DNA of 64,000 nt from Chryseobacterium cheonjiense. GTDB taxonomy: Bacteria; Bacteroidota; Bacteroidia; Flavobacteriales; Weeksellaceae. Positions 18,321-26,549 of this stretch are shown piece after piece (position 1 is the first letter of the stretch; every line of letters begins with the position of its first letter). Where the stretch lies: contig NZ_JABBGF010000002.1 of NCBI RefSeq assembly GCF_012927265.1, forward strand, positions 496,001-560,000, read 5' to 3'. The notes below the pieces were generated by a model. That model did not search any database. It worked only from the letters and a program-made list of their open reading frames with translations, and was not told the origin of the DNA. A program made the position numbers and the translations under genes.

Positions 18321-18432
18321 GTTAAAATTGATTATGCATTATTAATGGTCATTGAAGCTTATAGCTTTTTAAATAAGATAGTGTTAGTGATGCTTTAACC
18401 CAGTTACAGCTATTAAAGATTAAAATATAAAA

Positions 18433-19788
18433 ATGAATAGTTTACAAACATATCAGAATTTTTACTTCGTGGGCATCGGAGGTATTGGGATGAGCGCTCT
18501 GGCACGGTATTTCCATGCTTCGGGCAAAAAAGTGTCTGGTTATGATAAAACCAACACCAAGCTTACCCAAGCTCTTATGAATGAAGGAATCGATATTGTT
18601 TTTGATGATATTATTGACGAGAGAATTAGCTCACTGCAGAAAGATGATACTTTGGTAATTTATACACCTGCCATCAAAGTTTTGGGCATTCTGGATTATT
18701 TCAATGATAATAAGTTTGAAGTTCTGAAACGTGCAAAAGTATTGGGATTAATTACAGAAAATACAGACTGTATCGCTGTTGCCGGCACACACGGAAAAAC
18801 AACAACCTCTACTTTGGTTTCACATTTGTGCAAAGAAGCAGATCTGCCGTTTTCATGCTTTTTGGGCGGAATTTCCGAGAACTTCAGATCAAACTTTCTG
18901 TATAATGGGACTCAATATTCTGTGGTAGAAGCAGACGAATATGACCGAAGCTTTCTGAATCTCTCTCCGGATTGGGCAGTTATCACCTCTACCGATGCAG
19001 ACCATCTGGATATTTATGGAGATAAAAACACTATTGAAGAAGGATTCAGGCAGTTTGCGGCATTGGTTCCGAACGATAAACAGCTTTTTGTAAGAAAAGG
19101 GATTGACATCGGAAGACCACACCTCACGTATGCTGTAAATGAAACAGCAGATTATTATTCGGATAACCTGCGTATGGAGAATGATACAATTTATTTTGAT
19201 TTTCATACTCCGGAAGAAACAGTAAAAGATTTTGCCTGGGAAATTCCGGGAATTCATAATGTGGAAAATGCGACCGTGGCGTTGGCAATCCTTCATAATC
19301 TGGGAATTGATTTTGAAACTTTGAAAAAAGCAATTGCCAATTTTAAAGGTATTAAAAGAAGATATACCAAACACAGATATGAGAACGGTAAAATTTACAT
19401 CGACGATTACGCTCACCACCCGACTGAAATCAATGCGGTAATGAGCTCGATCAGGACTTTTTACCCGGAAAAGAAACTGCTGGTAGTTTTCCAGCCACAC
19501 CTGTTCAGCAGAACAAGAGATTTTGCTGATGGTTTTGCAGAAAGCCTTAGTAAGGCCGATGAATTAATCCTGCTTGATATTTATCCGGCAAGAGAACTTC
19601 AGGAAAATTTTGAAGGAATTACTTCAGACTGGCTCCTGGAAAAAGTGACTTTAGATAAAAAGGAAGTTTCAACATTAAGTGATGCTTTCAGTAAAATAAA
19701 AGAAAAAGAATTTGACATCCTTCTCACCGTGGGCGCAGGAAATATTGATACACTGTATGATCCTATCTGTGAGTGGATGAATAAATAA
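18433..19788 (+). CDS. murC: UDP-MurNAc:L-alanine ligase MurC
   Basis: A 451-residue Mur ligase adding the first stem-peptide residue. It has the N-terminal FVGIGGIGMSALARYFHASG nucleotide-binding fold, the ATP loop AVAGTHGKTTTSTL, VVEADEYDRSFL, TSTDADHLDIYG and the C-terminal DDYAHHPTEI with FQPHLFSRT. It is separated from murG by the GIY-YIG insertion and from ftsQ by the GxxExxY insertion. No murF or ddl is present in this cluster. Confidence 0.96.
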   Translation: MNSLQTYQNFYFVGIGGIGMSALARYFHASGKKVSGYDKTNTKLTQALMNEGIDIVFDDIIDERISSLQKDDTLVIYTPAIKVLGILDYFNDNKFEVLKRAKVLGLITENTDCIAVAGTHGKTTTSTLVSHLCKEADLPFSCFLGGISENFRSNFLYNGTQYSVVEADEYDRSFLNLSPDWAVITSTDADHLDIYGDKNTIEEGFRQFAALVPNDKQLFVRKGIDIGRPHLTYAVNETADYYSDNLRMENDTIYFDFHTPEETVKDFAWEIPGIHNVENATVALAILHNLGIDFETLKKAIANFKGIKRRYTKHRYENGKIYIDDYAHHPTEINAVMSSIRTFYPEKKLLVVFQPHLFSRTRDFADGFAESLSKADELILLDIYPARELQENFEGITSDWLLEKVTLDKKEVSTLSDAFSKIKEKEFDILLTVGAGNIDTLYDPICEWMNK

Positions 19789-19848
19789 TTTAATAAACGC
19801 AATGAGCGCAACGGAAAGTTATATAATCCGTATAAAGTCGTTCTCAAA

Positions 19849-19878
19849 GGCGTTTCACTCAGCAAATGATAGCTGAAA
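19849..19878 (+). repeat. left 30-base inverted repeat flanking the GxxExxY gene
   Basis: GGCGTTTCACTCAGCAAATG continues as ATAGCTGAAA. It matches the reverse complement of 20331-20360 at 28 of 30 positions. It lies between murC and the small gene; a further AACGCAATGAGCGCAACGG segment precedes it. Confidence 0.8.
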
Positions 19879-19904
19879 ATATCATTTTAGAATAAAACAC
19901 AAAG

Positions 19905-20282
19905 ATGACAGAAAATGAAATTTCAAACATAGTTTTTGATGCAGGGATGAAAGTGCATCGTAAACTTGGAATAGGACTCTATGAAAATGTGTATGAGCAA
20001 TGCTTAATTTACGAATTGAAAAATAGTGGGCTTAGCATTGAGAGTCAAAAAGATATCAGTATCAATTATGAAGGTTTGATCATTGAGAAAGCATTCAGAA
20101 CGGATTTGCTGATTGATAATAAAGTAATTATAGAAATAAAAGCAGCTCCGGAAATAAATACATATCATTTTTTTCAGCTTCTTAATTATTTAAGAATTAC
20201 AGAAATGAAATTGGGAATGATTTTAAATTTTCATTCTGCCTTATTTAAAGATGGAGTAAAAAGAATAGTAAATAAATTATAA
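19905..20282 (+). CDS. GxxExxY-family protein, PD-(D/E)XK-like fold
   Basis: A 125-residue protein with the family motif GLYENVY (GxxExxY) near residue 25-31 and a PD-(D/E)XK-like core: an Asp in FRTDLLID followed by IIEIKAA, then HFFQLLNYLRIT. The family is widespread in Bacteroidota and is assigned to the PD-(D/E)XK nuclease superfamily, but its biological role is unknown. It interrupts the dcw cluster between murC and ftsQ, in the same direction, and is enclosed by a 30-base inverted repeat. Confidence 0.88.
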   Translation: MTENEISNIVFDAGMKVHRKLGIGLYENVYEQCLIYELKNSGLSIESQKDISINYEGLIIEKAFRTDLLIDNKVIIEIKAAPEINTYHFFQLLNYLRITEMKLGMILNFHSALFKDGVKRIVNKL

Positions 20283-20330
20283 AAACTTGGTTTAAATACC
20301 ATAAATAAAAGTATAAAATATAGTATAATG

Positions 20331-20360
20331 TTTCGGCTATCATTCGCTGAGTGAAACGCC
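20331..20360 (-). repeat. right 30-base inverted repeat flanking the GxxExxY gene
   Basis: The plus strand reads TTTCGGCTATCATTCGCTGA then GTGAAACGCC. After it CCCTTGCGAGC occurs twice, nearly (20359-20369 and, one base shorter at the left, 20401-20410). A related copy lies upstream of the sirtuin gene (31856-31882, 23 of 27 bases). Confidence 0.8.
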
Positions 20361-20431
20361 CTTGCGAGCAAAAAAGTAACAAATAACAATAAAAACAAAC
20401 CCTTGCGAGCTTAGCGTTAAAAAATTTAGAA

Positions 20432-21388
20432 ATGAAAAATAAATACAGAATATTAAAAATTGCCATTACAGTAATCATTCTAGGATTTCTGCTGAGTTTC
20501 TCATTGAAGAAATTTAGTGGCCAAAAGATTACGGACAATAGGATTTCTGTAAAGATGAGCGAGAAAACGCCTGTTTATTTTATTGATGAAAAAGACATTC
20601 GGGAAATTGTAAAAAAAGAAAATCCTTCCGGAAAGGTGGGAGATCTTAATATTCCTGCTCTCGAAAAGAAGATCAATGCCCTTCCTGCTGTAGACAGCGC
20701 CAATGTATATCTTAATCTGAACGGGAAACTCAATCTGGATATCAAACAAAGAGTTCCTGTTTTCAGACTGAATAAGGACGGACGCGATTTCTACGTTGAT
20801 CAAAAAGGCATAGAATTTCCGATATCTAAAACATATTCTCATCCGTGCATGCTGGTAACGGGAGATGTGCAGAAAGATGAATATCAGAAGCTTGCAGAAC
20901 TTGTGGAGAAAATTGATAAAGATGAATTCAGCAAAAAATACTTTATCGGCATCTCCAAAGATAAAGGAGACTACAACCTTCTCACCAGCGAAGGAAACTA
21001 TAAAGTTGAAATCGGCGATCTGGACAATATTGAATTTAAGGTAAAAGGCTTTAAAACATTTGTGGAAAAGTATCTTGTTTATCAGGATCCTGAAAAATAC
21101 AAAATGGTGTCGGTGAAATATCAGAACCAGATAGTCACCACTTTAAATCCTTATTTTAAAGAAAATGACAGCATTCTGAATGTAAGAAATAAAGAACTGG
21201 CAAAAGCTTCATTAGTTCCCGTAGATAAAACCAATGATAAGCCAAAGCCAAATGAGATAAAAAAGACTAACAAACCAACCTCCTCTTCATTAAAACCAAA
21301 AACAGTAAAGCCAAAGGAAACAAAAAAAACAGAGAAGAAATCTACGGCAGTAAAGCCGAAAACAAAGGCGAAAATTAAAATAGAATAA
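20432..21388 (+). CDS. ftsQ: FtsQ-like cell division protein
   Basis: A 318-residue bitopic protein with a short basic N-terminus, one membrane span (about 8-26), a POTRA-like segment (KMSEKTPVYFIDEKDIREIVKKE) and a beta domain typical of FtsQ/DivIB. The C-terminal 60 residues are rich in Lys, Pro and Thr and look disordered. It lies immediately before ftsA, as expected. FtsQ links early and late divisome proteins in the periplasm. Sequence conservation in the family is low, so position carries much of the assignment. Confidence 0.88.
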   Translation: MKNKYRILKIAITVIILGFLLSFSLKKFSGQKITDNRISVKMSEKTPVYFIDEKDIREIVKKENPSGKVGDLNIPALEKKINALPAVDSANVYLNLNGKLNLDIKQRVPVFRLNKDGRDFYVDQKGIEFPISKTYSHPCMLVTGDVQKDEYQKLAELVEKIDKDEFSKKYFIGISKDKGDYNLLTSEGNYKVEIGDLDNIEFKVKGFKTFVEKYLVYQDPEKYKMVSVKYQNQIVTTLNPYFKENDSILNVRNKELAKASLVPVDKTNDKPKPNEIKKTNKPTSSSLKPKTVKPKETKKTEKKSTAVKPKTKAKIKIE

Positions 21389-21411
21389 AAAAATCAAATC
21401 GATATAAACAA

Positions 21412-22800
21412 ATGGAAAATCAAGAGTATTCAGTAGGTCTGGACATCGGGACGACAAAAATTGTCGCGATTGTCGGAAGGAGGAATGCACACGGGAAAAT
21501 AGAAGTTCTCGGTGTAGGGAAGGCTAAGAGTCTTGGTGTTCACAAAGGTATTGTGAATAATATTTCACAGACCATTAATTCAATCAAAGCTGCTGTGTCT
21601 GAAGCACAGTCCAGCGCAGGAGTTCCTATCCGTAAGGTAACGGTAGGAATTGCAGGAAAACACATCCGTTCTCTGCAGCACTCCGATTATATTATGCGTG
21701 AACATCCGGACAAATTCATTACAGATGATGACATTGAAGCATTGAAAGATCAGGTCAAGAAGCTGGTCATGCTTCCCGGTGAAGAAATTATCCACGTACT
21801 TCCACAGGAATATAAAGTAGACTCCGAAGGAGAAATCCAGGAGCCTGTAGGCATGCATGGAAAGCGTCTGGAAGCCAATTTCCACGTTGTGGTAGGTCAG
21901 ATGGGAAGCATCCGTAACATTGCAAGATGTGTACGCGAGGCGGGACTCGAGATGGAAGCCCTTACCCTGGAACCATTGGCATCTTCAGAAGCCGTATTAA
22001 CCAAAGAAGAAAAAGAAGCAGGAGTAGCCATCGTAGACATCGGGGGCGGAACTACCGACATCGCTATTTTTAAAGACAATATTATTCGTCACACCTGCGT
22101 AATTCCTTACGGTGGCGGAATAATTACCGAAGATATTAAAGAAGGCTGCTCTATCATCGAAAAGCATGCAGAACAGTTAAAAGTAAAATTCGGTTCAGCA
22201 GTTCCTGAGCTTGAAAAAGACAGTACCTACGTAACCATTCCGGGGCTTCACGGCAGACCGGATAAAGAGATTTCACTCAAAACTTTGGCACAAATCATTA
22301 ATGCCAGAGTAGAAGAAATCCTGGAAATGGTGAATACGGAACTTAAAGCATACGGTGCATTCGAACAGAAGAAAAAACTTATTGCAGGAATCGTGCTTAC
22401 AGGAGGCGGGTCCAACCTTAAGCATCTGCGTCAGCTGGCGAACTATACCACAGGATTTGACAGCAGAATCGGTTTTGCTAACGAATACATAGCGAATGAT
22501 AAAAATCAGTATCTTAAAGGACCTGAATTTGCAACTTCCATCGGATTATTAATGGAAAGTTTAAAAATCAGGGACAAAAAACAGAATGCTGAACTCCAGG
22601 AACCTGAACAGCCTGCCGAAACAAAGACCGAGACACAGTCTCCCGCAGCAGAAACGACTCAGGAGAACATCGTACAGCAGCCTGAAATTGCACAACCCGA
22701 GCATACGGTAAGCGAACAGCAGTCTAAAAGAGCAGCAAAACTGACTTTCGGGCAGTCGCTCATGGAAAAAGTAAAAAAATTCTTTGAAGAAGTAGAATAA
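21412..22800 (+). CDS. ftsA: FtsA, actin-like cell division protein
   Basis: A 462-residue actin-fold ATPase that tethers FtsZ to the membrane. Phosphate-binding motifs are GLDIGTTKIVAIVG and VAIVDIGGGTTDIAIF, with VLTGGGSNLKHL near the C-terminal half. The SHS2 (1C) region lies around residues 85-165. A Glu/Gln/Pro-rich linker (about 395-440) precedes an amphipathic C-terminal helix (LMEKVKKFFEEVE), the expected membrane-binding end. Confidence 0.96.
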   Translation: MENQEYSVGLDIGTTKIVAIVGRRNAHGKIEVLGVGKAKSLGVHKGIVNNISQTINSIKAAVSEAQSSAGVPIRKVTVGIAGKHIRSLQHSDYIMREHPDKFITDDDIEALKDQVKKLVMLPGEEIIHVLPQEYKVDSEGEIQEPVGMHGKRLEANFHVVVGQMGSIRNIARCVREAGLEMEALTLEPLASSEAVLTKEEKEAGVAIVDIGGGTTDIAIFKDNIIRHTCVIPYGGGIITEDIKEGCSIIEKHAEQLKVKFGSAVPELEKDSTYVTIPGLHGRPDKEISLKTLAQIINARVEEILEMVNTELKAYGAFEQKKKLIAGIVLTGGGSNLKHLRQLANYTTGFDSRIGFANEYIANDKNQYLKGPEFATSIGLLMESLKIRDKKQNAELQEPEQPAETKTETQSPAAETTQENIVQQPEIAQPEHTVSEQQSKRAAKLTFGQSLMEKVKKFFEEVE

Positions 22801-22884
22801 AATATAAATGATAAAATGATAAGCGATAATGATCTTTTCCTTGTCATTGATCATCAATCAATTATCAATTATAAAAGTATAGTT

Positions 22885-24780
22885 ATGGAAAATATAGGGA
22901 CACAGGGGTTTTCATTTGATTTGCCAAAAGGAAATTCATCAATAATAAAAGTGATTGGTGTTGGAGGTGGCGGAAACAACGCACTGAAACACATGTACGA
23001 AAAAGGGATTCACGGGGTAGACTTCGTGATCTGCAATACAGATGCCCAGACTTTGGATAATAATCCGGTTGCCAATAAAGTGCAGCTGGGAACAACGATT
23101 ACAGAAGGTCTCGGAGCAGGTGCCGATCCTGAAGTAGGAGAAAAATCGGCTATCGAAAGTATCGAGGATATAAAAGCGGCTATGGGCCAGAATACAAAAA
23201 TGGTATTTATCACTGCCGGAATGGGTGGCGGTACAGGTACCGGTGCTGCTCCCGTAATTGCCAAAGTGGCAAAAGATATGGGAATCCTTACGGTAGGTAT
23301 CGTTACCGTTCCTTTCAGCTTTGAAGGAAAAAGAAGGCTTGAACAGGCGGAAAACGGACTTGATAAATTAAGAAATAATGTAGATTCCCTGATTGTTATC
23401 AATAATGATAAACTCAGACAGCAGTTCGGAAATCTTGGCTTCAAACAGGGATTCTCAAAAGCCGATGAAGTATTGACCAATGCAGCCAAAGGGATGGCAG
23501 AGGTAATCACCGGATACTTTGATGTAAATATTGACTTTAGAGATGCTAAATCCGTGCTTCAGAACTCTGGAACGGCATTGATGTCTACCGGAGTTGCTTC
23601 AGGTGAAAATAAAGCCGAAGAAGCCGTTAAAAAAGCATTGGATTCACCATTGTTGAATGATAATAAAATTACCGGCGCTAAAAACGTTCTTTTATTGATC
23701 CGAAGCGGTGTGGAAGAAGTAACAATGGATGAGATCGGGGTAATTATGGATCATATTCAAAAAGAAGCCGGAAATACCGCAGATATCATTTTCGGGGTGG
23801 GTTCTGATGAAGAATTGGGTGACTCTGTAAGCGTTCTTGTAATCGCCACAGGTTTTTCAAATGATAATAAAAAATTTTCCGGGCCTACAGAGAAAATCAA
23901 GATCAGTCTGAACGACAGCTTTGATACACCGAAAGAATCTCCATTCAAAACAAGACAGGAAAGAGAAGACGCACCGGAGCAGTCTTACGATTTTGGAGGG
24001 AAAAGCCTTTTCAGACTTGATGACGAAGATAATGATGCTCCATTCTTCAGTTCATCTTCTGAAAAAAAAATGATCATTGAAGAAGAACCTGCCAGAACAG
24101 AAATAAAATTCACTGACAGAGAGGGAGATATGGTTCATACCCCGGAACACAACTGGAGAAACGAAGAAGAAGAGTCTTTCAGCCTGTTTTCTCTTGATGA
24201 AGAAACGGAAGATCCGAATGATCTTGAAATAGAGTCTTTCAAATTTGATTTTGATCAGAAAAAAGAGGAGCCGCAAGCAGGAAATGCTTCAGCCAGATCG
24301 TATTCTGAAGAAAAACCTGTTGAGTTCAGCTTTTTTGTAAATGAATCAAAAAATACGGATCCAAAATCTGATTTCGGGCCGAAAGCGGAATTTACTTCTT
24401 CAACCGAGGTCAACCAGCTAACGGAAGAGCCTCTTCAGAAAGTTGAGCATTTCTTTCAGCATCTGAAAGAAGAGCCTTTTGCAGAAACTCAACCTGAAAC
24501 ACAGGCGCCGAAACCGGCAGAAGAAGAGTTCACCTTCGTGAATAAAACGGTTGATCAGGAAAGAGTAATGGAACGCAGAAATAAATTAAAAGAGTTTAAT
24601 TCTCGTTACCAGAGCTTCGACAGTTCTAGCGAGTTTGAATCGGTTCCGGCATTTAAAAGAAAGAATATCTCTATCGAAGGGACCAATGCTTCTGAACAGA
24701 ATATCAACACGTATCTGTCTGAAAACAATGGAAACATGCAGATCAGAGAAAACAGATTTTTGAATAAAGACGTAGATTAA
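22885..24780 (+). CDS. ftsZ: FtsZ, tubulin-like division GTPase
   Basis: A 631-residue FtsZ. The GTPase domain has IKVIGVGGGGNNA, the signature MGGGTGTGAAPVIA and the T7 synergy loop VNIDFRDAK. A long acidic low-complexity linker runs from about residue 330 to 590, followed by a short conserved tail. The extended C-terminus is usual in Flavobacteriia. The start at MENIGTQGF is chosen; the in-frame ATG at 22816 falls within an intergenic AT-rich repeat and adds residues without family support. Confidence 0.97.
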   Translation: MENIGTQGFSFDLPKGNSSIIKVIGVGGGGNNALKHMYEKGIHGVDFVICNTDAQTLDNNPVANKVQLGTTITEGLGAGADPEVGEKSAIESIEDIKAAMGQNTKMVFITAGMGGGTGTGAAPVIAKVAKDMGILTVGIVTVPFSFEGKRRLEQAENGLDKLRNNVDSLIVINNDKLRQQFGNLGFKQGFSKADEVLTNAAKGMAEVITGYFDVNIDFRDAKSVLQNSGTALMSTGVASGENKAEEAVKKALDSPLLNDNKITGAKNVLLLIRSGVEEVTMDEIGVIMDHIQKEAGNTADIIFGVGSDEELGDSVSVLVIATGFSNDNKKFSGPTEKIKISLNDSFDTPKESPFKTRQEREDAPEQSYDFGGKSLFRLDDEDNDAPFFSSSSEKKMIIEEEPARTEIKFTDREGDMVHTPEHNWRNEEEESFSLFSLDEETEDPNDLEIESFKFDFDQKKEEPQAGNASARSYSEEKPVEFSFFVNESKNTDPKSDFGPKAEFTSSTEVNQLTEEPLQKVEHFFQHLKEEPFAETQPETQAPKPAEEEFTFVNKTVDQERVMERRNKLKEFNSRYQSFDSSSEFESVPAFKRKNISIEGTNASEQNINTYLSENNGNMQIRENRFLNKDVD

Positions 24781-24869
24781 TTGCTACTGGCGATTGGCTT
24801 CTTGCAAATGGCTCTAAAGTCAGGTTTAAGAGCCAGCAGCTAATTGCCAGCAGCTAATGCCAAAATAAA
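24781..24869. repeat. short repeat-rich gap between ftsZ and the yqeY-like gene
   Basis: The tandem GCCAGCAGCTAAT occurs twice, and a hairpin GGCTCT / AGAGCC spans 24810-24834. It resembles the intergenic repeats elsewhere in the dcw cluster but shares no long match with them. Confidence 0.5.
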
Positions 24870-25316
24870 ATGAGTTTAGAAAACACTATAAATGAAGCGA
24901 TAAAAACGGCTATGAGAGCGAAAGACAAAGTTGCTTTGGATTCTCTTCGTGCCGTAAAATCTCAAATATTATTGCTTAAAACAGAAGCCAGAGGAGCAGA
25001 AGTTACTGCAGAGCAGGAAATTGCCATTCTTCAGAGAATGGTAAAGCAGCGTAAAGATTCTTCAGAACAGTTTACTGCACAGGGAAGAAATGATCTTGCG
25101 GAAGTAGAGGAAGCCCAGATGAAAGTAATTGAGCAGTTTCTTCCGAAACAGCTTTCTGCAGAAGAACTGGAAGCAGAAATGAAAAACATTATCGCCGAAA
25201 CCGGTGCCGAATCTATGAAAGATTTGGGAAAAGTAATGGGAATAGCATCGAAATCCTTAGCCGGAAAATCCGACGGAAAAAGTATTTCAGAAATGGCTAA
25301 AAAGCTGCTTTCCTAG
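24870..25316 (+). CDS. GatB/YqeY-domain protein
   Basis: A 148-residue all-helical YqeY protein, homologous to the C-terminal tail domain of GatB that binds tRNA in amidotransferases. Visible hallmarks are AIKTAMRAKDKVALDSLRAVKSQI near the N-terminus and the C-terminal MKDLGKVMGIASKSLAGKSDGK. A stand-alone role has not been firmly established. It is the last gene before the dcw-end terminator, so it is probably co-transcribed with ftsZ. Confidence 0.9.
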   Translation: MSLENTINEAIKTAMRAKDKVALDSLRAVKSQILLLKTEARGAEVTAEQEIAILQRMVKQRKDSSEQFTAQGRNDLAEVEEAQMKVIEQFLPKQLSAEELEAEMKNIIAETGAESMKDLGKVMGIASKSLAGKSDGKSISEMAKKLLS

Positions 25317-25420
25317 ACACATGTTAATTGTCGTGAATTGATGATATAATTCATCACTAACAATTCAAAACGGCTACCTTTTTATAAGGATATTCAACCT
25401 TTGCATATCGATTTGATTAA

Positions 25421-25461
25421 GAAGCCCGGAACTTTTCAGTTCCGGGCTTCATTTATTTTTT
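25421..25461 (+). terminator. strong terminator at the end of the dcw cluster
   Basis: A perfect 12-base stem GAAGCCCGGAAC / GTTCCGGGCTTC with a 6-base loop, followed by ATTTATTTTTT. It closes the ftsZ-yqeY end of the cluster. Confidence 0.92.
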
Positions 25462-25800
25462 CTCCTTAGTAAGGGCTCAATCTTAAGAGAATCGAACCAA
25501 TAATGTTGAGGGAAGATCTAAAATACTTTTTTCATGGTATTGTTTTCAGAATCTATTCCAAAGATAAATATTTTTTTAGTTAAATTCATATAAACAAGCG
25601 TTACATTTTAACCCAATTAATTTATTGGATGTTTTATTTTCTTTCAAAATTATTGTTTATATAAAAATATTCATTAAATGATGCTCTTCTTCTTATTAAG
25701 CAATTCCAATTAATATTTATTGCAACAGAAGATTTAAATAAATTTTATTACCTGTAAATCAATTAAATATAATATTTAGCGTAAAATAAACACAAATTAA

Positions 25801-25833
25801 TTTGGAGATTTAGTCCGGATTGTTTTAAATTTG
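25801..25833 (+). promoter_or_regulatory. Bacteroidota-type promoter of the NADAR gene
   Basis: TTTG at 25801-25804 is followed after 21 bases by TAAATTTG at 25826-25833. Both elements and the spacing fit the flavobacterial sigma-A promoter (TTTG, 17-23 bases, TAnnTTTG). Transcription would start near 25840, just before the ATG at 25852. Confidence 0.75.
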
Positions 25834-25851
25834 TGTAATAATAACGCAATC

Positions 25852-26406
25852 ATGAAATATACATTATATAATATTATTGACAGCTTTCAGAAACATACAG
25901 ACTTAGAATTTCTTTTCTTTTGGGGGCATACCGCTAAAGATGAAGTTACGAAGGCTTGTTTCAGCCAGTGGTTTCCTTTTGACTTCGAGGAAGAAGGAAC
26001 TGTTTATAAAACTGCAGAGCATTATATGATGGCCGGAAAAGCAAGGCTGTTTCATGATAATAATATTTTAGAAAAGATTTTAAAAGCAGAAACACCCAAC
26101 CAGGCAAAAAGTTTAGGAAGAAAAGTAAAAAACTTTAATCCTGAAGTCTGGGATGAACATAAATATAATATTGTGAAGCAAGGAAATTTCCTCAAATTCT
26201 CCCAGAATGAAAGGTTTAAAGAATTTCTGATCTCAACGGATGATAAAATTCTGGTAGAAGCAAGTCCGTACGATACGATTTGGGGAATCGGGATGTTGGA
26301 AACAGATCCGCGGGCTAAAGATCCAGCACAATGGAATGGCGAAAATCTGCTTGGATTTGCTTTAATGGAAGTGAGAGATGAATTAAGGCGGAAACACAGA
26401 ATATAA
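25852..26406 (+). CDS. NADAR-family (YbiA-like) protein
   Basis: A 184-residue NADAR protein. The family signatures FFWGHT, SQWFPFDFEEEGTVYKTAEHYMM, KARLF, and PYDTIWGIGM with NLLGFALMEVRDELR are visible. NADAR/YbiA proteins are N-glycosidases, shown for some members to act on ADP-ribosylated guanine or on riboflavin-pathway intermediates, and predicted to handle ADP-ribose derivatives. The start at MKYTLYN is chosen because the promoter lies between it and the next upstream ATG. It opens a co-directional run of NAD/ADP-ribose enzymes. Confidence 0.92.
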   Translation: MKYTLYNIIDSFQKHTDLEFLFFWGHTAKDEVTKACFSQWFPFDFEEEGTVYKTAEHYMMAGKARLFHDNNILEKILKAETPNQAKSLGRKVKNFNPEVWDEHKYNIVKQGNFLKFSQNERFKEFLISTDDKILVEASPYDTIWGIGMLETDPRAKDPAQWNGENLLGFALMEVRDELRRKHRI

Positions 26407-26486
26407 AGACCATAAACAGAATAAGAAGAACAACATTAAATATCAATAAATGTTGCTTTTCGTAAAATTAAGTATAAAAAATTTTA

Positions 26487-26523
26487 CTTTTAATTTGCGT
26501 AAAAAATACGCGAAAATTAAAAG
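26487..26523. promoter_or_regulatory. imperfect palindrome upstream of the SPFH gene, candidate operator
   Basis: CTTTTAATTTGCGTA, five A's, then TACGCGAAAATTAAAAG form an inverted repeat of about 15 positions per arm with a two-base slip. It sits 27 bases before the SPFH ATG, where a repressor site would act. No known NAD-regulator motif can be assigned with confidence. Confidence 0.5.
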
Positions 26524-26549
26524 ATTGTTTAATTAAAAATCATAAAGCT

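Larger units (their letters stand above)
25317..25851. other. 535-base gap between the dcw end and the NAD/ADP-ribose locus
   Basis: No gene is seen. The first part holds the terminator at 25421-25461. The remainder is very AT-rich and ends in a good promoter for the NADAR gene. Confidence 0.6.

Noticed and set aside
8335-20410. Dispersed repeats as a CRISPR array
   Set aside because: Copies are isolated, different in sequence, palindromic, and lack regular spacers or cas genes.
22805-22884. AT-rich repeat in the ftsA-ftsZ gap as an upstream extension of FtsZ
   Set aside because: The in-frame ATG at 22816 runs through a repeat shared with other gaps, and the FtsZ family begins at the later ATG.
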